Assembly: GCA_946222625.1 (NCBI GenBank)
Contig: CAMILJ010000121.1
Location: forward strand, 1-6,430
DNA from: an uncultured Corynebacterium sp.
Lineage (GTDB): Bacteria; Actinomycetota; Actinomycetes; Mycobacteriales; Mycobacteriaceae
Length of the DNA stretch: 6,430 nt
Direction: 5' to 3'
Below the pieces are notes generated by a model. That model saw nothing but the letters and a program-made list of their open reading frames with translations, searched no databases and had not been told where the DNA came from. How positions within the stretch are numbered: the stretch's first letter is position 1; every line of letters starts with the position of its first letter. Made by a program: the position numbers and the translations under genes. This document shows positions 1 through 5,091 of the stretch, piece by piece.

Positions 1-195
1 GAGGGCTTCAACGCCGCCACCCTGGAGTACGGCAACCTGCTCGAGCAGGGCATCATCGACCCGGTGAAGGTCACCCACTCCGCCGTGGTCAACGCCGCCT
101 CCGTGGCCCGCATGGTTCTGACCACCGAGGCTTCCGTCGTGGAGAAGCCCGCCGAGGAAGAGCCCGCAGAGGCTGCGCACGCGCACGCGCACTAA
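1..195 (+). CDS. groL1: 60 kDa chaperonin GroEL1, C-terminal 64 residues (5' partial)
   Basis: This is the 3' end of a group I chaperonin gene. The visible reading frame runs from base 1 to a TAA at 193-195. It carries the typical GroEL C-terminal block: a YGNLLEQGIIDPVKV stretch (visible residues 10-24), followed by VTHSAVVNAASVARMVLTTEA. GroEL folds client proteins in the cytosol with GroES and ATP. The last residues are Glu/Ala-rich and finish with HAHAH (visible residues 60-64), not the Gly-Gly-Met repeats of the housekeeping GroEL2. A His-rich tail is the known mark of actinobacterial GroEL1 (Cpn60.1), which in Mycobacterium and Corynebacterium lies next to groES and close to whiB3/whcB and sigD, as here. 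The start and the ATPase residues lie outside the window. Family assignment is certain; the GroEL1 paralogue call rests on the tail and the neighbourhood. Confidence 0.95.
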   Translation, partial: EGFNAATLEYGNLLEQGIIDPVKVTHSAVVNAASVARMVLTTEASVVEKPAEEEPAEAAHAHAH

Positions 196-202
196 AAGTG
201 CG

Positions 203-226
203 CGCGGGAAACGTCCGTTTCCCGCG
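203..226 (+). terminator. Perfect hairpin after groEL1
   Basis: CGCGGGAAACG (203-213) and CGTTTCCCGCG (216-226) are perfectly complementary over 11 bp with a 2-nt centre, so the real loop is probably 4-6 nt. It starts 8 nt after the groEL1 stop. No T-run follows, so it may act as a 3' stabilising hairpin or as the first half of a tandem terminator together with the hairpin at 238-278. Confidence 0.6.
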
Positions 227-237
227 TAGCCACAAGG

Positions 238-278
238 AAGGCCCGCTAACCCGCATCCATCGCGGGGCGGCGGGCCTT
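238..278 (+). terminator. Intrinsic terminator of groEL1
   Basis: AAGGCCCGC (238-246) pairs perfectly with GCGGGCCTT (270-278), and a CCCGC/GCGGG pair (250-254/262-266) can form inside it. The 3' arm ends in a short TTT (277-279). This is a typical high-GC actinobacterial terminator and separates groEL1 from the UvrA-like gene, which therefore needs its own promoter. Confidence 0.75.
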
Positions 279-309
279 TGCCGTGGGGCGGGAGCCCCCG
301 CCCCGTGAG

Positions 310-315
310 TAGACT
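310..315 (+). promoter_or_regulatory. Candidate -10 box for a leaderless UvrA-like mRNA
   Basis: TAGACT fits the actinobacterial -10 pattern TANNNT. It ends 8 nt before the GTG at 324, so a transcript starting about 7 nt downstream would begin at or next to the start codon. No Shine-Dalgarno sequence is visible before the GTG, which fits leaderless translation. No convincing -35 box was found. Confidence 0.5.
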
Positions 316-323
316 GCTGAGCC

Positions 324-2597
324 GTGGAGCAAGAATTCATCACCGTCACCGGCGCCCGCGAAAACAACCTCAAGGACGTGGACGTGCGCATCCCCAAGCG
401 CAAGCTCACCGTCTTCACCGGCGTGTCCGGCTCGGGTAAGACTTCCCTGGTCTTCGATACCGTTGCGGCCGAATCGCAGCGGCTCATCAACGAAACCTAC
501 CCCGGTTTCGTACAGGGCTTCATGCAAGCCCCACCCCGCCCCGACGTGGACCGCTTGGAAGGGCTGACCGCTGCCATCGTCGTGGGCCAGGAACCGATGG
601 CGGCCTCTGCGCGCTCGACGTTCGGTACCGCCACCGACATCACCGGGCACCTCCGTGTGCTCTTCTCCCGCCTCGCCGAGCCCCGCGCCGGCGGCCCCGC
701 GGCCTATTCCTTTAACGTGCCCTCCGCCTCCGGGCAGGGCGCCATCGAAGTCAACGGTGTCAAGGAGGTTCGCCGCTTCGAGCGCACCGGCGGCATGTGC
801 CCGAGGTGTGAGGGGAGGGGTGAAGTGGGGGACGTCGACAAGCGCCAGCTGGTTGATGAGACTCTGACACTGAACGATGGCGCCATCATGTACCCCGGCA
901 TGAAGGTGGGCTCGTGGATGTGGCGCGCCTACGCCGAGTCGGGGCTGTACCCGGCCGACGTGCCGGTCCAGGACTTCACCGAGAAACAGAAGCGGGACCT
1001 GTATGAGACCGAGACCAAGGTCAAGGTCGGTGGTATCAACATGAGCTACATGGGGTTGGTTACGCGCCTGAAAACTAATGTGTTGAGCAAACCCGTGGAA
1101 TCCCTGCAAAAGCACATGCGGGCATTTGTCGAGTGCGCGGTGGTCTTCATCGCCTGCCCGGAGTGCCACGGCACGCGGCTGGCCCAGCACGCGCGCGAGT
1201 CCTACCTCAACGGAGCCTCCATCGCGGACGTCTGCGCCATGGAGCTTGCCGACGCCTCCTCATGGCTCCGCACCATCAACTCCCCGTTAGCCGTGGCCCC
1301 GCTGCGCGGGTTGGAGGCTGCCTTGGATTTGGGGCTGGGCTACCTGACGCTGGCGCGCACGACGGGAACGCTGAGCGGTGGCGAGGCGCAGCGCACGCGC
1401 ATGGTGCGGCACATCGGGTCGGCGCTGACAGACGTCACCTACGTCTTCGATGAGCCGACCGCCGGGCTGCACCCGCACGACGTCACGCGGATGAACGAGC
1501 TGCTCCTGCAGCTGCGCGATAAGGGCAACACCGTGCTCGTGGTGGAGCACAATCCGGCAACGATGGCGATTGCGGATTGCGTCGTCGAGCTTGGCCCCGG
1601 CGCCGGTGTGGAGGGTGGCGACATCCTCTCCGTTGGTGCTGCACCGTCCGTTAGCGGGAAGGTGGCGTTGAAGGACGAGGTGCGCGAGCCCACCGGAGCG
1701 CTGGAAATCCGCGAGGCGTGCCATAACAACCTCAAGGACGTCGACGTGGATATTCCACTGGGTGTGCTCACGGTCATTTCGGGCGTGGCGGGCTCCGGTA
1801 AGTCATCGCTGATGGAGTGCTTGCCGGACGATGACCGCATCCTTGTTGTCGACCAGTCCTCGTTGTCTGGTTCGCGGCGCTCGAACCCGGCCACCTACAC
1901 CGGTGCGATGGATGCGCTGCGCAAGGCCTTCGCCAAGGCCAACGATGGGGCCACGCCGGCGATGTTTTCCTTCAACTCGGAGGGCGCGTGCCCGGCCTGT
2001 TCCGGCGCTGGCGTGGTGACCGTGGAGTTCGGTGCGATGGACAGCGCGGACGTGCCTTGCGAGGTGTGCGAGGGACGCCGCTTTGCTGCTGACGTTTTGG
2101 GCTACGATCTGGCGGGCAAGAACATCGCGGAGGTGCTCGCGCTTCCTGCCGTCGAGGCCGTGGAGTTTTGCCGCGCGGCCAAAGTTCCTGCCGCGAAGCG
2201 CGTGTGTGAGCAGCTCGTTGCCGTGGGGTTGGGGTATCTGACGTTGGGGCAGCCGCTATCGACGCTCTCCGGTGGTGAGCGCCAGCGGCTGAAGCTGGCG
2301 GTGCGTTTGTGTGACCGGAAGGCCACTGCGGACATCATCGTGCTTGATGAGCCGACGGTGGGCCTGCATCAGAAAGACATCGACACCTTGTTGCGTCTCT
2401 TTGACACGCTTGTCGACGCCCACCTCACCCTCATCTGCGTCGAACACCATCGCGCAGTCCTAGCGCACGCCGATCACATCATTGATCTCGGTCCTGGCGC
2501 GGGCTCAGCCGGCGGCGAGGTTGTGGCGGCCTGCTCGCCGCGCGAGTTCCTCGACAAGGACACGCTGACCGCCCGCTATCTGGCGCAGGCGCTGTAA
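324..2597 (+). CDS. UvrA-like ABC ATPase lacking the UvrB-binding domain (excinuclease subunit A paralogue)
   Basis: A 757-residue tandem ABC ATPase of the UvrA family. Half one has Walker A GVSGSGKT (33-40), signature LSGGE (350-354), Walker B VTYVFDEPT (371-379) and H-loop His409. Half two has Walker A GVAGSGKS (487-494), signature LSGGE (648-652), Walker B IIVLDEPT (671-678) and H-loop VEHH (706-709). A complete four-Cys zinc module lies at C556/C559/C579/C582; a second CxxC pair set (C159/C162 and C278/C281) may form another. True UvrA is about 950 residues. Here the segment after DITGHLRVLFSRL (105-117) runs almost directly into the YSFN...CPRC block, so the UvrB-binding domain and the first Cys pair of that region are absent. 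The family therefore points to a UvrA2/DrrC-type paralogue: a DNA-binding ATPase linked in some actinobacteria to drug tolerance, not core excision repair. The GTG start is chosen from the start of homology and the -10 box at 310-315. The actual substrate is unknown. Confidence 0.92.
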   Translation: MEQEFITVTGARENNLKDVDVRIPKRKLTVFTGVSGSGKTSLVFDTVAAESQRLINETYPGFVQGFMQAPPRPDVDRLEGLTAAIVVGQEPMAASARSTFGTATDITGHLRVLFSRLAEPRAGGPAAYSFNVPSASGQGAIEVNGVKEVRRFERTGGMCPRCEGRGEVGDVDKRQLVDETLTLNDGAIMYPGMKVGSWMWRAYAESGLYPADVPVQDFTEKQKRDLYETETKVKVGGINMSYMGLVTRLKTNVLSKPVESLQKHMRAFVECAVVFIACPECHGTRLAQHARESYLNGASIADVCAMELADASSWLRTINSPLAVAPLRGLEAALDLGLGYLTLARTTGTLSGGEAQRTRMVRHIGSALTDVTYVFDEPTAGLHPHDVTRMNELLLQLRDKGNTVLVVEHNPATMAIADCVVELGPGAGVEGGDILSVGAAPSVSGKVALKDEVREPTGALEIREACHNNLKDVDVDIPLGVLTVISGVAGSGKSSLMECLPDDDRILVVDQSSLSGSRRSNPATYTGAMDALRKAFAKANDGATPAMFSFNSEGACPACSGAGVVTVEFGAMDSADVPCEVCEGRRFAADVLGYDLAGKNIAEVLALPAVEAVEFCRAAKVPAAKRVCEQLVAVGLGYLTLGQPLSTLSGGERQRLKLAVRLCDRKATADIIVLDEPTVGLHQKDIDTLLRLFDTLVDAHLTLICVEHHRAVLAHADHIIDLGPGAGSAGGEVVAACSPREFLDKDTLTARYLAQAL

Positions 2598-2685
2598 AGT
2601 TGGCTGCCCGCCACCAGGGCCGGCTGATCGTCATCAGTGCAGGTGGGGGAGCGGCGTGATGTTACTTAAAGAAACTTCGCGTAAG

Positions 2686-2713
2686 GCCCGCTGTGCGACG
2701 GCCCACGGCGGGC
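2686..2713. terminator. Hairpin downstream of the UvrA-like gene
   Basis: Arms 2686-2695 and 2704-2713 form a 10-bp stem with one T.G wobble (2692/2707) and an 8-nt loop. There is no T-run on either side, so termination activity is inferred only from stem strength and its place between convergent genes. The 5' side shares AAGGCCCGCT (2683-2692) with the groEL1 terminator at 238-247. Confidence 0.5.
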
Positions 2714-2750
2714 TCATCCAGTGAAGAGAGCAGCCTTGTTGCGTCCAGCC

Positions 2751-2779
2751 AATAAGGGTGGTGGTTTGCCGCCCGACCC
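2751..2779 (-). terminator. Weak candidate terminator of whcB
   Basis: Read on the minus strand, GGGT...ACCC with inner GG/CC pairs (2756-2779) makes a bulged stem around a CAAA loop and is followed by TTATT (2755-2751). It lies 17 bp after the whcB stop. Placement and the T-rich tail support it; the imperfect stem weakens it. Confidence 0.4.
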
Positions 2780-2795
2780 CAAAGGCAGAAGCGGA

Positions 2796-3095
2796 CTAGG
2801 CGCCGACGGTTGCGTGGGCGCGACGCGAGCGCAGGGCAACGACGCGCTCCGACTCGCTCATGCCGCCCCACACGCCGTAGGGCTCGCCGGAGGCGAGAGC
2901 GTGTTCGCGGCACATCTCGATGACCGGGCAGGTGCTGCAAATAGCCTTGGCGCGGTTCTCGCGCTGGGCGCGGGCGCGTCCGCGCTCGCCGTCCGGGTGA
3001 TAGAACACGTCAGAGTTTTCCCCACGGCATGCGCCATGAAGCTGCCAATCCCAAAAGTCCGTATTCGGCCCGGGGAGCAGGAAGGACTGAGACAC
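2796..3095 (-). CDS. whcB: WhiB-family iron-sulfur transcriptional regulator (WhiB3/WhcB type)
   Basis: A 99-residue Wbl protein. The four cluster ligands are C23, C53, C56 and C62 (C-x29-C-x2-C-x5-C), the same spacing as in M. tuberculosis WhiB3, and the GVWGG turn is at residues 74-78. The N-terminal LPGPN...WDWQL...CRG and FYHPDGERGRAR (31-42) segments are also WhiB3-like. The tail is basic (SRRAHA). The family binds an O2/NO-sensitive [4Fe-4S] cluster and acts with the principal sigma factor, region 4, to adjust transcription; C. glutamicum WhcB is tied to the oxidative stress response. The start is the GTG at 3093-3095, because AAAGGAG (3104-3110) sits 8 nt upstream and homology begins there; a longer frame from 3152 adds residues with no family support. 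It stands alone, convergent with the UvrA-like gene and divergent from sigD. The symbol is inferred from synteny. Confidence 0.93.
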   Translation of the reverse strand: MSQSFLLPGPNTDFWDWQLHGACRGENSDVFYHPDGERGRARAQRENRAKAICSTCPVIEMCREHALASGEPYGVWGGMSESERVVALRSRRAHATVGA

Positions 3096-3103
3096 GTTCG
3101 ATT

Positions 3104-3110
3104 CTCCTTT
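3104..3110 (-). promoter_or_regulatory. Shine-Dalgarno site fixing the whcB start
   Basis: Read on the minus strand this is AAAGGAG, 8 nt before the GTG at 3093-3095. It decides the start against an upstream in-frame ATG (3150-3152), which would place this ribosome site inside the coding region. Confidence 0.8.
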
Positions 3111-3352
3111 GCCAAAGATAGAGTGCCCGGGCGCGGGGCGCGTTGCGGACACGCCCCCGTGAACGCCGAGGCGAAGTGAGACGAGATTGAAGTGTGTCCC
3201 CCTTGGGTAAACAGCGCGTTACGCAATGCTGACATGCAGGTATAACTGGCTGAAACTCCTCAACTGGCACCTCTGTGACCTGCGCTTAAGGCTAAGATGA
3301 ACGGTGTATGAACTTTTTCTAGCGGGGTCAAAGCTGGGGATGGGACCCGTCG

Positions 3353-3371
3353 TTTTGGGGTTTCGCCAAAA
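3353..3371. repeat. Inverted repeat TTTTGG-N7-CCAAAA upstream of sigD
   Basis: TTTTGG (3353-3358) and CCAAAA (3366-3371) are exact complements around GGTTTCG. It lies about 75 bp before sigD. It could be an operator or a weak RNA hairpin in the leader; nothing else in the sequence decides. Confidence 0.4.
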
Positions 3372-3386
3372 GGTTATGCCATGATG

Positions 3387-3403
3387 TTCATACAGAATAT
3401 GAA
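3387..3403. repeat. Inverted repeat TTCATA-N5-TATGAA upstream of sigD
   Basis: TTCATA (3387-3392) and TATGAA (3398-3403) form a perfect 6+6 dyad with a 5-bp spacer, 41 bp before the sigD ATG. The GTTCATA arm is the complement of TATGAAC at 3307-3313. The size and centre-to-centre spacing suit a dimeric regulator site; this role is inferred. Confidence 0.45.
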
Positions 3404-3443
3404 GTAATGCATTAAGCAGAAGAGCAAAAGCAGAACGGCAAGG

Positions 3444-4061
3444 ATGGCAGTGGCTACTCAGGCTACAGACGCGAGCGGCTCCTCAACGGCGGCGAAGCGC
3501 GACAGCGATAAGGAACTAGCGGACCTCGTTCCGCTGGCCGTCGACGGTAGCCGCCGCGCCCTCCAGCGCATCATGCGGATCATTCACCCGCAGGTCCTGC
3601 GCTATTGCCGCGCGCGCATCGGCGGCCATCGCCAGCCCACGGCGGAGGATGTGGCGCAGGAGATCTGTTTGGCGGTGGCGACGTCTATTGGTACGTACAA
3701 AGATAAAGGCCGCCCGTTTATGGCCTACGTTTATGGCATTGCTGCTCACAAGGTAACCGATGCCCACCGCGCCCTGAGCCGCGACCACACTCACCCAACG
3801 GAAGACCTCCCAGAGGATGCTGCGCAGGACGCTACCCCCGAAGAATCCGCCCTTGCCGTGGACGGTAGTAACAGAGTGCGGGCCATGCTCGATACGTTAA
3901 GTGACAAGGCCCGGGACATTATCATCTTGCGTGTGTTCGTGGGGCTGTCGGCAGAGGAGACCGCGGAAATCGTGGAGTCCACCCCTGGCGCAGTCCGCGT
4001 GGCGCAGCATCGTGCACTCGCGCAATTGCGCAAATCCCTCGATTCGCACGAGACGCAGTGA
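3444..4061 (+). CDS. sigD: ECF-family RNA polymerase sigma factor SigD
   Basis: A 205-residue sigma-70 factor with only regions 2 and 4, as in ECF sigmas. Region 2 covers about residues 24-112, including TAEDVAQEICLAV (66-78, region 2.2) and PFMAYVYGIAAHKVTDAHR (91-109, regions 2.3-2.4, -10 recognition). An acidic linker with DLPEDAAQDATPEE (121-134) follows. Region 4 is about 142-197, with the helix-turn-helix LSAEETAEIVESTPGAVRVAQHRALAQLRK (168-197). SigD directs core polymerase to stress and cell-envelope promoters; in C. glutamicum it is linked to mycolate and peptidoglycan genes. The next gene encodes its anti-sigma factor, confirming the identity. Start: the ATG at 3444 follows AAGG directly with no spacing, so the in-frame GTG at 3450, 6 nt after AGG, is an equally good start and would shorten the protein by two residues. 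The stop lies in a 13-bp tandem repeat. Confidence 0.94.
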   Translation: MAVATQATDASGSSTAAKRDSDKELADLVPLAVDGSRRALQRIMRIIHPQVLRYCRARIGGHRQPTAEDVAQEICLAVATSIGTYKDKGRPFMAYVYGIAAHKVTDAHRALSRDHTHPTEDLPEDAAQDATPEESALAVDGSNRVRAMLDTLSDKARDIIILRVFVGLSAEETAEIVESTPGAVRVAQHRALAQLRKSLDSHETQ

Positions 4062-4082
4062 ACCAGCAGAGTGAACCAGTAA
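4057..4082. repeat. 13-bp tandem duplication across the sigD stop codon
   Basis: AGTGAACCAG occurs at 4057-4066 and again at 4070-4079, separated by CAG, giving a period of 13 bp. The first copy contains the sigD TGA (4059-4061); the second holds another TGA in a different frame. It looks like a recent small tandem duplication. Confidence 0.7.
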
Positions 4083-4084
4083 TT

Positions 4085-4103
4085 GGGCTAGCCCAGAGCT
4101 AGC
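4085..4103. repeat. Palindrome GGGCTAGCCC with second GCTAGC 11 bp away
   Basis: GGGCTAGCCC (4085-4094) is a perfect 10-bp palindrome, and a second self-complementary GCTAGC lies at 4098-4103, exactly 11 bp (about one helical turn) from the first (4087-4092). It sits in the 105-bp sigD-rsdA gap. A protein-binding site or an RNA hairpin is possible; no function is shown by the sequence. Confidence 0.45.
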
Positions 4104-4153
4104 AGTGAGCCATCGGCACTTGGCACCGACAAACTAATAATTCTCTAATAAGG

Positions 4154-4161
4154 AAGGGAGG
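4154..4161 (+). promoter_or_regulatory. Strong ribosome binding site of rsdA
   Basis: AAGGGAGG ends 5 nt before the ATG at 4167. It is much stronger than anything before sigD, suggesting that the anti-sigma factor is translated more efficiently than its sigma factor. Confidence 0.8.
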
Positions 4162-4166
4162 TCATC

Positions 4167-5006
4167 ATGGCAAAGAAGGACGAGCCTCAGCAGGGCGTCG
4201 CTGAGCAGCTGCAGCCCTTGGTTGATGATGATGCATTCCTCACCACTCTCTCCGAAGGAACAGATCCCTCCGATGGCGGTGATGAACTGGCGGGGCTTCT
4301 GCTGGAGCTGCGCGGGGACGTCGAAAAGCAGATGCCTCCGGCCCCTCTCATTGAAGGCGCGGAGGAAGAGCCGGAGATCATTTCCCTCGGTGCGGCACGC
4401 CGCCGTCGAAGCAAGCCTTTCATGCACGGACTCATCGGGGCGGCCGCAGCTACGCTGCTCATCGCAGGTACCGGCGCTGTGGTTGTCAACGCCGGCCCGG
4501 GTTCTCCGCTGTACGGCGTGAATCAGTCGCTCTTCGGCGCGGACGAGCACGATGTGTCCGTCGTGGAGCTTGCCGGAACGCTCGATGAGATGGAAAAGCG
4601 TTCCGCTCAAGGCGACATGGACGGCACCCGCCAGTTGCTTGAAGAAGCCCGGAAGATGGTGGACCAGGCCAAGCGGGAACGTGAGGCAGAGGCCCCTCGG
4701 ACCACGAAGCAGCAGCCCAGCGCCACGGTGACGCAGACGCAGACCGTGGAGAAGCCCGCCCCGGTGGAGGAGCAGCAGCCGCCGGAGCCGGAAACTGTAA
4801 CGCAGACAGAGACTGCGGTTTCCACCGTCGTGGTGACCCGCACGGTCTCGGCGGGCAACCCGCTGAGCCCGCCGGAGCAGAGCCAGCCGGAGCCAGGCCA
4901 GCAGGGCGGCGATCAGGCAACGCCTCCGCAAGGCGACAACTCCGACGGGGCTTCGGATGGCGCCACGGATAATGGCCAGCTCCCGCCGGCGCAATTCCAG
5001 CAATAA
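4167..5006 (+). CDS. rsdA: Membrane-bound anti-sigma-D factor RsdA
   Basis: A 279-residue single-pass membrane protein that should bind SigD at the inner face of the membrane and keep it from RNA polymerase. The N-terminal part (about 17-58: VDDDAFLTTLSEG...DELAGLLLELRGDVE) resembles the SigD-binding segment of actinobacterial RsdA. A basic RRRRSK patch (78-83) precedes one hydrophobic helix (about 86-108), predicting the N terminus inside. Outside are an amphipathic, probably helical stretch (129-175) and a long Pro/Gln/Thr-rich tail in which TVTQT recurs at 187-191 and 210-214. There is no CHCC zinc motif, so it is not a ZAS-type anti-sigma factor. It follows sigD by 105 bp in the same direction and ends in a strong terminator. 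In mycobacteria RsdA is known to be removed by proteolysis to release SigD; that this holds here is inference. The start is set by the strong ribosome site. Confidence 0.92.
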   Translation: MAKKDEPQQGVAEQLQPLVDDDAFLTTLSEGTDPSDGGDELAGLLLELRGDVEKQMPPAPLIEGAEEEPEIISLGAARRRRSKPFMHGLIGAAAATLLIAGTGAVVVNAGPGSPLYGVNQSLFGADEHDVSVVELAGTLDEMEKRSAQGDMDGTRQLLEEARKMVDQAKREREAEAPRTTKQQPSATVTQTQTVEKPAPVEEQQPPEPETVTQTETAVSTVVVTRTVSAGNPLSPPEQSQPEPGQQGGDQATPPQGDNSDGASDGATDNGQLPPAQFQQ

Positions 5007-5012
5007 AACCAC

Positions 5013-5053
5013 AAAGAACCTCTTCCCCCGCAACAGGAGGGGAGAGGTTCTTT
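5013..5053. terminator. Strong bidirectional terminator between rsdA and the DUF5319 gene
   Basis: AAAGAACCTCT (5013-5023) is an exact complement of AGAGGTTCTTT (5043-5053); a T.G wobble and three more C-G pairs extend the stem to about 15 bp (5013-5027/5039-5053) with an 11-nt loop. On the + strand TTT ends the stem and TTT recurs at 5057-5059; on the minus strand TTCTTT and then GTGGTTTT follow. It suits two convergent genes, rsdA (stop 5006) and the DUF5319 gene (stop 5092). Confidence 0.9.
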
Positions 5054-5091
5054 CCGTTTAACGCGCGGTAATTTTACCGCGCTGGCCGCAG

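Larger units (their letters stand above)
2598..2795. other. Non-coding convergent spacer between the UvrA-like gene and whcB
   Basis: About 200 bp between two stop codons facing each other. I see no credible gene on either strand. It holds a short hairpin CTGAT/ATCAG (2624-2628/2633-2637), a stronger hairpin at 2686-2713 and a bulged hairpin at 2756-2779. The stretch 2660-2680 is locally AT-richer than its surroundings. Confidence 0.7.
3096..3443. promoter_or_regulatory. Divergent whcB/sigD control region (348 bp, no gene)
   Basis: No credible gene is seen on either strand. The part nearest sigD (about 3290-3443) is clearly AT-richer than the flanks. Visible elements: TAAGAT (3293-3298), a possible + strand -10; GTGACC (3275-3280) 15 nt before the GAT of that box, a weak resemblance to the GTAAC/GAT pattern reported for SigD promoters; ATGAAC direct repeats (3297-3302, 3308-3313); inverted repeat TTTTGG/CCAAAA (3353-3371); inverted repeat TTCATA/TATGAA (3387-3403); and the odd palindrome GCGTTACGC (3216-3224). 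TATAAC (3241-3246) and its complement are further loose -10 candidates. I could not assign a firm start site for either gene. Confidence 0.55.
4062..4166 (+). promoter_or_regulatory. sigD-rsdA intergenic gap
   Basis: A 105-bp gap that is long for an operon pair. It holds half of the 13-bp duplication, the GCTAGC palindromes, an AT-rich stretch (4131-4151) and the rsdA ribosome site. TTGGCA (4120-4125) is -35-like, but no TANNNT hexamer stands at the right distance, so a separate rsdA promoter is only a possibility. Confidence 0.4.

Noticed and set aside
246..1190. Long open frame on the minus strand (314 codons) opposite the UvrA-like gene
   Set aside because: It lies fully antisense to a gene with intact ABC motifs, its product has no recognisable domain and is biased to Gly, Ala, His and Leu, as expected of GC-rich antisense frames. 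It also runs through the groEL1 terminator hairpin.
3096..3152. Longer whcB starting at the ATG at 3150-3152
   Set aside because: The extra residues have no counterpart in WhiB3, and the strong AAAGGAG site at 3104-3110 would be inside the coding region, pointing to the GTG at 3093-3095.
2721..3179. Open + strand frame of 152 codons opposite whcB
   Set aside because: It is antisense to a WhiB gene with all four cysteine ligands and a good ribosome site; its product matches nothing I know.
3275..3298. SigD-type promoter GTGACC-N15-GAT for autoregulation
   Set aside because: Only a partial match to the reported GTAAC/GAT pattern, and the spacer looks short. Noted as a possibility in the region entry, not called as a feature of its own.
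4134..5033. Minus strand open frame of 299 codons opposite rsdA
   Set aside because: Antisense to rsdA, which has a strong ribosome site, a membrane helix and correct context. The antisense product is Arg/Leu-rich and crosses the rsdA stop into the terminator region.
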